Below, in pieces: positions 1 through 5,060 of a stretch of DNA of 5,060 nt. A model generated the notes under the pieces. It was given only the letters and a program-made list of their open reading frames with translations. It was not told the origin of the DNA and did no database searches. Numbering within the stretch: the stretch's first letter is position 1; the number at the start of each line of letters is the position of its first letter. This DNA comes from an uncultured Clostridia bacterium (lineage in GTDB: Bacteria > Bacillota > Clostridia > Oscillospirales > Ruminococcaceae), in assembly GCA_938014855.1 (NCBI GenBank), contig CALLQM010000112.1:1-5060 (forward strand). Reading direction: 5' to 3'. The position numbers and the translations under genes are program-made.

Positions 1-96
1 TAATATATCCATAATTTTACATAATATGATATCTTATACGAACTTGTTTTTTATCAAGCTCTTAGCACAATTAAAATTATATTACGAGGTGAAAAG

Positions 97-765
97 ATGA
101 ATTTCAATATTGATGATTGGATAGATCAACTTGCACTAAAAATAAAAAAGGAATATGGAGATAGGGTTGTCTTTATTGGTTTGCAGGGAAGCTATAAACG
201 CAAAGAAGCAAATGACAGCAGTGATATCGATATTGTTGTTATTCTGGACGAGTTAACGATTAAAGATTTAAAAAAATATCGAGCGATCATTTCGCAAATG
301 CCTTATAAAGAAAAGGCCTGCGGATTTATTTCCGGAAAAAGTGAGCTTCTAAGTTGGGAAAAATCTGATTTATTTCAATTCTATTATGATACCAAGCCAA
401 TCTACGGCAGCATAGATTATTTACTGCCGCTGATTGAAAAAGCCGATGTGAAACGTGCGGTGAAAATAGGTGCGTGCAATCTTTATCATGCATGCTGCCA
501 TAATTTTATCTATGAAAAAAGTCCTGAAATATTATCGGCACTTTACAAATCAGCATTTTTTATTCTGCAAGCGAAATATTTTGATGAAACAAACAAATAT
601 ATAAGTAGTAAAACAGAATTGGTCAAATATTTAGATGGAATGGATAAAGAGATACTGGATATTTGTATCAATAGAAAAAAGCTAACTGCTATAGATGAAC
701 GTGATTTGGTCTTATATAGCGATAAAATGATTTCTTGGAGCAGCAACCTTTTACAATCCTACTAA
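97..765 (+). CDS. Nucleotidyltransferase domain protein (pol-beta/MNT fold), 222 aa
   Basis: The protein has the signature of the DNA polymerase beta nucleotidyltransferase superfamily: a strand ending in GLQGS (G31-S32), then about ten residues, then SDIDIVVIL with the metal-binding pair D43 and D45. Such enzymes transfer a nucleotide from an NTP to a small molecule or protein; known relatives include aminoglycoside adenylyltransferases and MNT antitoxins. The third acidic residue is not certain: D107 in GSIDYL, or E83/E88, are candidates. Residues about 112-220 look all-helical and resemble the C-terminal helical domain of KNTase/HEPN-like proteins. The protein has no signal peptide or membrane segment, so it is cytosolic. 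The start is supported by GAGGTG at 86-91, five bases before the ATG. Length is normal for stand-alone members. The substrate cannot be read from sequence, so resistance should not be assumed. It may be cotranscribed with the next gene, since no terminator separates them. Confidence 0.85.
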   Translation: MNFNIDDWIDQLALKIKKEYGDRVVFIGLQGSYKRKEANDSSDIDIVVILDELTIKDLKKYRAIISQMPYKEKACGFISGKSELLSWEKSDLFQFYYDTKPIYGSIDYLLPLIEKADVKRAVKIGACNLYHACCHNFIYEKSPEILSALYKSAFFILQAKYFDETNKYISSKTELVKYLDGMDKEILDICINRKKLTAIDERDLVLYSDKMISWSSNLLQSY

Positions 766-864
766 TGGCATCCTTATTTTCCACTCAAGGTACGTTAAAT
801 GTATCGTTTTTATGACAAAACAAAGAAAGTGAAAACCTAACAATATCAAAAAGGTAGTGAATCT

Positions 865-1239
865 ATGAAAGATATTGGTACACGGAATCAGTTATTATCG
901 ATTGGGTTCTGTGCAGTTCTATTTGGAATTACATATCAAGTGTTAAAATTGTTTCCGAAAATGTCTGTCAAGTCCTATACGCAAATGTGTTTGTATATGG
1001 CGGTGATGGATGACGAAATTTGCAGAAATGAACTAGAAGGAAATACAATCGAAGGCAAAAAAATAATGTTTCCACCCAAAAGAGAATCATTGCAATATCG
1101 ATATCATTTGTTTTTAAAGATGTACAAACAGTTTACTTCCAGGCAGCTTGAGCAAGAAATTGAAGAGATGGAAAAGCGGCTTCAGGAATCCAAATTGTTT
1201 TTACATAAGGAAAAAGAAGAATTGCAAGTGGAGTTTTAA
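865..1239 (+). CDS. Small membrane-anchored coiled-coil protein of unknown function, 124 aa
   Basis: I do not recognise this protein. Residues about 9-30 (QLLSIGFCAVLFGITYQVLK) form one hydrophobic stretch that could be a membrane anchor. A middle part (31-90) is rich in Met, Tyr and Lys, and residues about 91-123 are a charged heptad-like helix (EQEIEEMEKRLQES) typical of a short coiled coil. The start has an AAGGTAGTGA ribosome binding site at 851-860, about ten bases from the AGG core to the ATG. There is no export cleavage site that I can see, so a single-pass or peripheral protein with a cytosolic coiled coil is the likely topology. It lies 99 bases after the nucleotidyltransferase and directly before a strong terminator, so it closes that transcription unit. 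A real gene is likely because it has a ribosome binding site, a plausible secondary-structure layout and a terminator just after its stop. Confidence 0.7.
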   Translation: MKDIGTRNQLLSIGFCAVLFGITYQVLKLFPKMSVKSYTQMCLYMAVMDDEICRNELEGNTIEGKKIMFPPKRESLQYRYHLFLKMYKQFTSRQLEQEIEEMEKRLQESKLFLHKEKEELQVEF

Positions 1240-1249
1240 AAAAGATCAA

Positions 1250-1295
1250 ACATCAAAAAAGGCTTTTGGACATTTCCAAAAGCCTTTTTTGATGT
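1250..1295 (+). terminator. Rho-independent terminator after the 865-1239 gene, 21-bp perfect stem
   Basis: The arms at 1250-1270 and 1275-1295 are perfect reverse complements around the four-base loop CATT (1271-1274). The inner part is GGCTTTTGGA paired with TCCAAAAGCC, flanked by A6 on the left and T6 on the right (1285-1290), so the U-tract is inside the stem. Because both flanks carry the A/T runs, the hairpin could terminate transcription in either direction. It starts 11 bases after the stop at 1239. Confidence 0.93.
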
Positions 1296-1385
1296 GAAAA
1301 CCTATAAAATTTATATAAAACAACAACTGAAAATGCAAGTTTTAAACAAAATATAAATAATAGTAACTTTTATTAGTTTTTTCAC
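1296..1385 (+). promoter_or_regulatory. A/T-rich leader upstream of the chemoreceptor promoter, possible UP element
   Basis: This stretch holds no gene. It is very A/T-rich, especially 1341-1382, with alternating A and T tracts immediately upstream of the -35 box at 1386. This is the position and composition of an UP element that contacts the RNA polymerase alpha subunits. The assignment rests only on composition and place. Confidence 0.35.
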
Positions 1386-1414
1386 TTGAAACGATAAACC
1401 AAAAATGGTAAAAT
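1386..1414 (+). promoter_or_regulatory. Sigma-A-type promoter of the chemoreceptor gene
   Basis: A -35 box TTGAAA (1386-1391) and a -10 box TAAAAT (1409-1414) are separated by exactly 17 bases. Each differs from the TTGACA/TATAAT consensus at one position. Transcription would begin near 1421, leaving a leader of about 70 bases before the ATG. The sequence ACGATAA at 1391-1397 also resembles a SigD/FliA -10 element; see findings. Confidence 0.75.
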
Positions 1415-1490
1415 TATACTACTGTTTGTAAATGAATATTTCGAAACCTATTTCTATAGATTTTGGTAAATGAGATAAGGAGATTACGCT

Positions 1491-3245
1491 ATGTCAAAAA
1501 AATTAAAGCTGAAGGCAAAATTGGTCTTGTTTTTTGGTTTGCTTATTGTAATTACGATTCTTGTTCAGGGTTTGGTTTCTTATAATGAACTAAATAAAGC
1601 CCACAATTCTACCATTGCTGCCATACAAAGTGAATTTGATTCCATTATTAAAACCAGTACAGAAAGTGTGATTGGAGTGTTGGAAACCAATCACCAGCGG
1701 TTTTTAGATGGTGAAATTACGCAAGATGAAGAAATGCAGACCGCAAAGCGGATTATCAGGGATTCGAGATATAATAATGGGCAGGGCTATTTTTGGGTTG
1801 ATTTAGAAGACGGAACCTGTGCGGTACATATGAATCCGGAATATGAAGGTCAAAAGCGCTTTGAAAACGTAGACTTAGCAGGAAATTATTATATACAAAA
1901 TTTAATCCAAGCAGGCAATCAGTCGGAAGGCGGATTTACCGAGTTTTATTTTACCAAACCAGGAGAAGAGGGCAGTTTTAAAAAACGCGGATTCACCCAA
2001 AAATTTGAGCCTTACGGTTGGTACATCAGTACCGGAAATTATTATGAAGATATCCAAGCCACAATCGATGGATACGAACGGGATAAACTATTTTCACTTG
2101 TAGGAATTGGGGCGAGCAGCCTGATCCTTGGCGCATTGGGTGTTGTTTTGATGTATCTGTTAGCAAACGGCCTGACAAAACATTTGTCAGTTGTAACCGA
2201 GCGCCTGACCAAACTGAGTCATGGAGATTTACACTCTCCTGTGCCGGAAATAAAAACCGGGGATGAACTGGAAACATTGGCGGCTGCTACAAGTCAAACG
2301 GTTGATAATCTGAGTGCAATTATTTCAGATATTGACAGTGAAATGAAAGAACTGTCAAAAGGGAATTTTGCAAAAGAAATCAGTATTGAATATGTCGGGG
2401 ATTTGGCAGAAATTGAACAGTCTATTAAAGACTTTGTAATGAAAATGAGTGGCATTCTAAATCAAATCAATCAATCTGCCGATCAAGTGGCATATGGTTC
2501 TGAGCAGGTTTCAAATGGTGCACAGACATTATCACAGGGAGCCGCAGAACAGGCAAGTTCGGTCGAAGAGTTATCTGCTACAATTGAGGAAATTTCTCAG
2601 CACGTTACAAAGAATGCGGGCCATTCCCGCAATGCAAACGAACAAATCAATTATGTCGCGCAGGAAGTAGAAATCTGCAATCAAAAAATGCAGGAAATGA
2701 TGTCGGCTATGGGAGAAATCAGCGCATCGTCCGATGAAATAGGCAAAATTATTAAAACAATCGAAGACATTGCATTCCAAACCAATATTCTTGCCCTCAA
2801 TGCCGCAGTCGAAGCGGCGCGCGCCGGAGCAGCAGGAAAGGGATTTGCAGTTGTTGCGGATGAAGTAAGAAATTTGGCAGGCAAAAGTGCAGAAGCGGCG
2901 AAAAATACAACCGCACTCATTCAAAATTCGGTCAAGTCTGTTGATACCGGAACTCAAATTGCATCCGAAACCGCAGAGGCTTTAAGCACCGTGGTCAGTG
3001 GAACAAGCAAAGTTGTGGATACGGTGGAACAAATTGCGACCGCTACCACAAATCAGGCAAATTCCATCAATCAGGTGACGGCAGGCGTCGATCAAATTTC
3101 TGCTGTCGTGCAAAACAATTCGGCTACTGCGCAGGAGAGTGCGGCAACCAGTGAAGAGTTGAGTGCACAGGCACAACGTCTAAAAGATTATGTCGGAAAC
3201 TTTAATTTAAGAGAAGATATCCAATACGAAACCGTAGAAAATTAA
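1491..3245 (+). CDS. Methyl-accepting chemotaxis protein, sCache sensor and HAMP, 584 aa
   Basis: This is a complete transmembrane chemoreceptor. TM1 spans about residues 11-30. The outer domain (about 40-198) is an sCache type, with GYFWVDLEDG (99-108), H113, a conserved LAGNYYIQ block (129-136), the run FTEFYFTKPG (149-158) and the closing GWYISTGNYYEDI (176-188). Related domains bind small carboxylates, but the ligand here is unknown. TM2 is about 203-225. A HAMP domain follows (about 224-277, PEIKTGDEL), then a second HAMP-like segment (about 279-325, SKGNFAKEISIEYVGDLAEI). The signalling helices end in the conserved hairpin that binds CheA and CheW (424-466, with QTNILALNAAVEAARAG at 430-446 and GFAVVADEVRNLAG at 451-464). 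Glutamate/glutamine pairs such as SVEELSA (357-363) and TSEELSA (553-559) are likely methylation sites. It has no CheR/CheB-binding pentapeptide at the C-terminus. AAGGAGA at 1477-1483 fixes the start. It is a single-gene unit with its own promoter and terminator; no other chemotaxis gene is in view. Confidence 0.96.
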   Translation: MSKKLKLKAKLVLFFGLLIVITILVQGLVSYNELNKAHNSTIAAIQSEFDSIIKTSTESVIGVLETNHQRFLDGEITQDEEMQTAKRIIRDSRYNNGQGYFWVDLEDGTCAVHMNPEYEGQKRFENVDLAGNYYIQNLIQAGNQSEGGFTEFYFTKPGEEGSFKKRGFTQKFEPYGWYISTGNYYEDIQATIDGYERDKLFSLVGIGASSLILGALGVVLMYLLANGLTKHLSVVTERLTKLSHGDLHSPVPEIKTGDELETLAAATSQTVDNLSAIISDIDSEMKELSKGNFAKEISIEYVGDLAEIEQSIKDFVMKMSGILNQINQSADQVAYGSEQVSNGAQTLSQGAAEQASSVEELSATIEEISQHVTKNAGHSRNANEQINYVAQEVEICNQKMQEMMSAMGEISASSDEIGKIIKTIEDIAFQTNILALNAAVEAARAGAAGKGFAVVADEVRNLAGKSAEAAKNTTALIQNSVKSVDTGTQIASETAEALSTVVSGTSKVVDTVEQIATATTNQANSINQVTAGVDQISAVVQNNSATAQESAATSEELSAQAQRLKDYVGNFNLREDIQYETVEN

Positions 3246-3247
3246 AC

Positions 3248-3281
3248 AAAGAGGCATTCTTTTAAAGAATGCCTCTTTTTT
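3248..3281 (+). terminator. Rho-independent terminator of the chemoreceptor gene
   Basis: AAAGAGGCATTCTT (3248-3261) pairs perfectly with AAGAATGCCTCTTT (3265-3278) around the loop TTA, giving a 14-bp stem that leads into a T-run at 3276-3281. It begins two bases after the stop codon ending at 3245. Confidence 0.93.
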
Positions 3282-3297
3282 ATGGAATCAAATAATA

Positions 3298-3320
3298 TGT
3301 AACGAAATCGTTATAATGCG
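3298..3320 (+). promoter_or_regulatory. Promoter region of the sigma/anti-sigma operon: TATAAT box plus ECF-like element
   Basis: Two signals overlap. A perfect -10 hexamer TATAAT lies at 3312-3317, but no good TTGACA box is found 16-18 bases upstream (the bases at 3289-3294 are CAAATA). TGTAAC at 3298-3303, followed after 15 bases by CG at 3319-3320, matches the AAC...CG pattern of promoters read by ECF sigma factors, so the operon may be switched on by its own product. A six-base dyad (3300-3313) lies across both. Which signal is used cannot be decided from sequence. Confidence 0.5.
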
Positions 3321-3333
3321 GATATATAAAGGG

Positions 3334-3350
3334 AAGGTGGTGAGGGGGTG
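3334..3350 (+). promoter_or_regulatory. Two overlapping ribosome binding sites for the sigma factor gene
   Basis: AAGGTGGTGA (3334-3343) matches nine of ten bases of the ideal AAGGAGGTGA, and its G core ends seven bases before the GTG at 3348. A second purine run, GAGGGGG (3342-3348), ends eight bases before the in-frame ATG at 3357. The stronger site favours the GTG start; the difference is only three residues. Confidence 0.65.
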
Positions 3351-3830
3351 TTTGCAATGAATAAAATTTATGAAGATTATGCAGAAATCGTATTTCGGTT
3401 TTTGATTAGTTTGTGTAATGATGAAGATCTTGCACAGGAACTCACTCAAGAAACATTTTATCGCGCAATCAAATCGTCAAAACGATATAACGGGAAATGC
3501 AAAATTTCAACATGGCTTTGCCAAATTGCAAAACATATATGGTATCAAGAGATTGACAAAAGAAAACGAAAAGAACAATGTGAACTTGATGAAAATATTG
3601 TTTCGAATTCCTTTTGTCTTGAAGATCAATTAAGCTTAAAAGAAGAAAAAATGCAGCTTATGAAGCAAGTACATAGTTTGGATGAAACGGCGAAAGAGGT
3701 CTTTCTTTTGCGTATAACAGGTGCTTTTTCATTTAAGGAGATAGGGGAAGTTTTCCAAAGAAATGACAATTGGGCAAGAGTAACGTTTTATCGGGCGAAA
3801 TTAAAAATATTAAAGGAGAGATTGGATTGA
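3348..3830 (+). CDS. ECF-type RNA polymerase sigma factor, 160 aa
   Basis: The protein has just the two domains of a group 4 sigma factor. Region 2 covers about residues 5-75: DEDLAQELTQETFYRAI (25-41) is the core-binding part, and CKISTWLCQIAKHIWYQ (51-67) followed by the basic run KRKRK contacts the -10 DNA. A poorly conserved linker (76-100) leads to region 4 (about 103-158), where FSFKEIGEVFQRNDNWARVTFYRAK (127-151) is the helix-turn-helix that reads the -35 element. It directs polymerase to a small regulon, probably concerned with the cell envelope. The start is GTG at 3348 or ATG at 3357; both have a Shine-Dalgarno sequence, and with the ATG the protein has 157 residues. It overlaps the next gene by four bases, and that gene encodes its apparent anti-sigma factor. 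Subfamily and target genes cannot be assigned by eye. Confidence 0.93.
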   Translation: MFAMNKIYEDYAEIVFRFLISLCNDEDLAQELTQETFYRAIKSSKRYNGKCKISTWLCQIAKHIWYQEIDKRKRKEQCELDENIVSNSFCLEDQLSLKEEKMQLMKQVHSLDETAKEVFLLRITGAFSFKEIGEVFQRNDNWARVTFYRAKLKILKERLD

Positions 3831-4468
3831 AGTGTGAAATTATTAAAGACCTTCTACCAAGCTATTTAGATGGTTTAACCAGTGAAGCAAGCAATTCTGA
3901 GATTGAAAATCACCTCAAAAACTGCCAAGACTGCACAGTGCTTTTGGAGAAAATGAAAACAACAATCAATAGTGATACAGAAAACATGAAAGTGAATCGT
4001 GAAGCTATAAAACCGTTTAAAAAGCTAAATAAGAGAATCATTCAAGCGGTACTTATTACATTAGCCAGTAGTATTTTCATCGTTTGTATGTACATATATT
4101 TGTTTGGAATTGGGTGGAGGGTACATTCAGATGATTTAGAAATTTCGTATTCTTATAATCAAAATACCATTCTATTAGATTTTGAACTGACAAACGGTAA
4201 AGTTTTGAACGCTTGGACAACCCCTGAAAAATCTTGTTCTGTCATTCGATTTACCGAAAGTTTTAAAAGTGTACTGGATGATCGAGGGGAACATCCGAAT
4301 CAATTTTCTTATGGGATTCACTACTTAAATGAGGATGGGCAAAAACGGTATTTTGATGATGAATGTATCCGATTACAGTTTCAAAATCAAACACAAACGA
4401 TTTATTTAAAAGAAGTTGCAGAAGAACTGGGATTACAAAAGACAAATTCAAAGGATGATTTGCAGTAA
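3827..4468 (+). CDS. Membrane-bound zf-HC2 anti-sigma factor, 213 aa, TTG start
   Basis: This is the likely partner that holds the upstream sigma factor inactive at the membrane. The N-terminus is a zinc-finger anti-sigma domain: C3, then H29-x3-C33-x2-C36 (ENHLKNCQDC). After a basic linker with KPFKKLNKR (62-70), one membrane helix spans about 72-95, and residues about 97-213 should lie outside the cell. That outer part is not a domain I recognise and is the probable sensor. I place the start at TTG 3827: AAAGGAGAG (3812-3820) puts its GGAG core eight bases before it, the protein then begins MKCEIIKDLLP as the family does, and the codon overlaps the sigma stop as TTGA. An in-frame ATG at 3770 would add 19 residues encoded inside sigma region 4 and lacks this support. 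The overlap implies translational coupling that keeps the two proteins balanced. Confidence 0.9.
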   Translation: MKCEIIKDLLPSYLDGLTSEASNSEIENHLKNCQDCTVLLEKMKTTINSDTENMKVNREAIKPFKKLNKRIIQAVLITLASSIFIVCMYIYLFGIGWRVHSDDLEISYSYNQNTILLDFELTNGKVLNAWTTPEKSCSVIRFTESFKSVLDDRGEHPNQFSYGIHYLNEDGQKRYFDDECIRLQFQNQTQTIYLKEVAEELGLQKTNSKDDLQ

Positions 4469-4473
4469 AATGC

Positions 4474-5060
4474 TTAGTTTGTTTTTACAATTGCAAATAA
4501 GGGATACGCTTTAATTAAGTTCACGAGGTAATTTTCTTGATCGGTCTTTTTTAAATGTTTGCGGCAGACCAGCACATTACTGCGAAAGACGGCGGGGTCG
4601 AAACGGTATGTGCAGACTCCGTCGATGCCATTGGCATAGGAAGCGGGTATAAATGCAATTCCTGCACCCTTGGAAACCATAGTCAGAGTTGCACGGTTGC
4701 TGTTGAGTTCGCAAATGACATTTGGCTTAAACAGCAGGCGATGAAACAACGCATCTTCCACAAGACGAATTGTGGAGCCTTCATCGGAAAAGATAAAGTT
4801 TTCTTTCCGAAGACTCGTGCAGAGTTCTTGATGTGAGAGCAGACTGCATGGAGCATGTTGTGCGCAAAACGGATAGGATGCTGGAACTGCTAGTACGATT
4901 TCTTCCTGCCGCAGCAATTCATAGGGTAGATTGAGTTCTTTTGGGTCACCTGCCGCCATCACAGCCAAATCAATTTTATCGCTGTTCAGCATGCTTTTAA
5001 GCTGCTGAAAGGAATCTTCAAAAATTTTGAGCGTAACGCATGGATATTGTTTCTGAAATG
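4474..5060 (-). CDS. LysR-type transcriptional regulator, C-terminal part (5' end beyond the window)
   Basis: The reading frame stays open to the window edge, and its first visible residues, FQKQYPCVTLKIFEDSFQQL, are the usual start of the LysR effector-binding domain. About 194 residues are present. They include DKIDLAVMAAGD, the EEIVLAVPASYPF segment that normally follows, and TMVSKGAGIAFIPASYA, a conserved late motif of the fold. The DNA-binding winged helix and linker helix, about 100 residues, lie off the right edge, so the true start cannot be seen; the ATG ending at 4992 is internal. LysR proteins bind a small ligand here and regulate a neighbouring, often divergent, gene, which would also be outside the window. 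The effector is unknown. The gene converges on the anti-sigma gene, with five bases between the stop codons. It is richer in G+C (about 46%) than that neighbour (about 32%). Confidence 0.92.
   Translation of the reverse strand, partial: FQKQYPCVTLKIFEDSFQQLKSMLNSDKIDLAVMAAGDPKELNLPYELLRQEEIVLAVPASYPFCAQHAPCSLLSHQELCTSLRKENFIFSDEGSTIRLVEDALFHRLLFKPNVICELNSNRATLTMVSKGAGIAFIPASYANGIDGVCTYRFDPAVFRSNVLVCRKHLKKTDQENYLVNLIKAYPLFAIVKTN

Noticed and set aside
1..96. Promoter of the nucleotidyltransferase gene
   Set aside because: Several TATA-like runs and a TTGTTT (44-49) are present, but no pair has acceptable boxes at 16-18 base spacing, so I did not call one.
543..746. Minus-strand open frame inside the nucleotidyltransferase gene
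   Set aside because: It is a low-complexity hydrophobic shadow of an A/T-rich gene on the other strand, with no family resemblance.
97..1239. A two-gene MNT/HEPN toxin-antitoxin module
   Set aside because: In such modules the MNT and HEPN proteins are separate, adjacent genes. Here the helical domain is fused to the nucleotidyltransferase, and the next gene has a membrane segment and lacks any HEPN RxxxxH-type motif that I can see.
1421..1490. A c-di-GMP or other riboswitch in the chemoreceptor leader
   Set aside because: The leader is only about 70 bases and A/T-rich, with no GEMM-like conserved core or expression-platform hairpin.
2026..3176. Several open frames on the minus strand inside the chemoreceptor gene (2026-2277, 2571-2957, 2681-2920, 2982-3176)
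   Set aside because: They lie opposite a well-supported gene, are rich in Cys, Ser and Arg as expected for antisense translation of a repetitive coiled-coil gene, overlap each other and resemble no protein family.
3418..3633. Plus-strand open frame in another frame inside the sigma gene
   Set aside because: The frame is fully inside a conserved sigma domain and its translation has no recognisable features.
3770..3826. ATG at 3770 as the start of the anti-sigma gene
   Set aside because: It would add 19 residues encoded within sigma region 4, while the TTG at 3827 has a well-placed Shine-Dalgarno and gives the usual MKCE N-terminus.
4263..4451. Minus-strand open frame inside the anti-sigma gene
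   Set aside because: It is a short antisense shadow with no recognisable family and no support as an extension of the LysR gene, which is in a different frame with its own stop at 4474.
4555..4836. Plus-strand open frame opposite the LysR gene
   Set aside because: The LysR reading on the minus strand has clear conserved motifs; the plus-strand product has none.
4990..4992. ATG (minus strand) as the LysR start
   Set aside because: The same frame continues to the window edge with residues typical of the LysR effector domain, so this Met is internal.

Overview
The window looks like chromosomal DNA of a low-G+C Firmicute, most likely a member of the Clostridia. This is inferred from strong AGGAGG-type ribosome binding sites, use of GTG and TTG starts, U-tailed hairpin terminators, a clostridial-type sCache chemoreceptor and a sigma/zf-HC2 anti-sigma pair. 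I cannot name the species. No rRNA, tRNA, CRISPR array, insertion sequence or phage gene is visible.

Layout. Positions 97-765 (+) encode a one-domain-plus-helical-tail nucleotidyltransferase of the pol-beta/MNT fold. After a 99-base gap, 865-1239 (+) encodes a small unrecognised protein with one membrane segment and a C-terminal coiled coil. A very regular hairpin terminator (1250-1295) ends this block. A good sigma-A-type promoter (1386-1414) then drives a complete 584-residue methyl-accepting chemotaxis protein (1491-3245) with an sCache sensor and a probable double HAMP, closed by its own terminator (3248-3281). Next is a two-gene operon at 3348-4468: an ECF-type sigma factor and its membrane-bound zinc-finger anti-sigma factor, joined by a TTGA start/stop overlap. 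Just upstream lie a TATAAT box, an ECF-like TGTAAC...CG element and a small dyad. Finally, the minus strand carries the C-terminal part of a LysR-type regulator (4474-5060), which runs off the window and converges on the anti-sigma gene with only five bases between the two stop codons.

How it fits together. The transcription units look functionally separate. The sigma/anti-sigma pair is a self-contained envelope-signal relay: the anti-sigma presumably holds the sigma factor at the membrane until its outer domain responds to something, and the operon may be autoregulated. The chemoreceptor feeds a CheA/CheW pathway encoded elsewhere. Base composition changes in blocks: by hand count roughly 35% G+C in the nucleotidyltransferase, 44% in the chemoreceptor, 32% in the anti-sigma gene and 46% in the LysR gene, which suggests different histories for neighbouring units.

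I see no convincing new biological system. The most worthwhile leads are the regulatory architecture before the sigma gene, the unidentified outer domain of the anti-sigma factor, and the small orphan membrane/coiled-coil protein.
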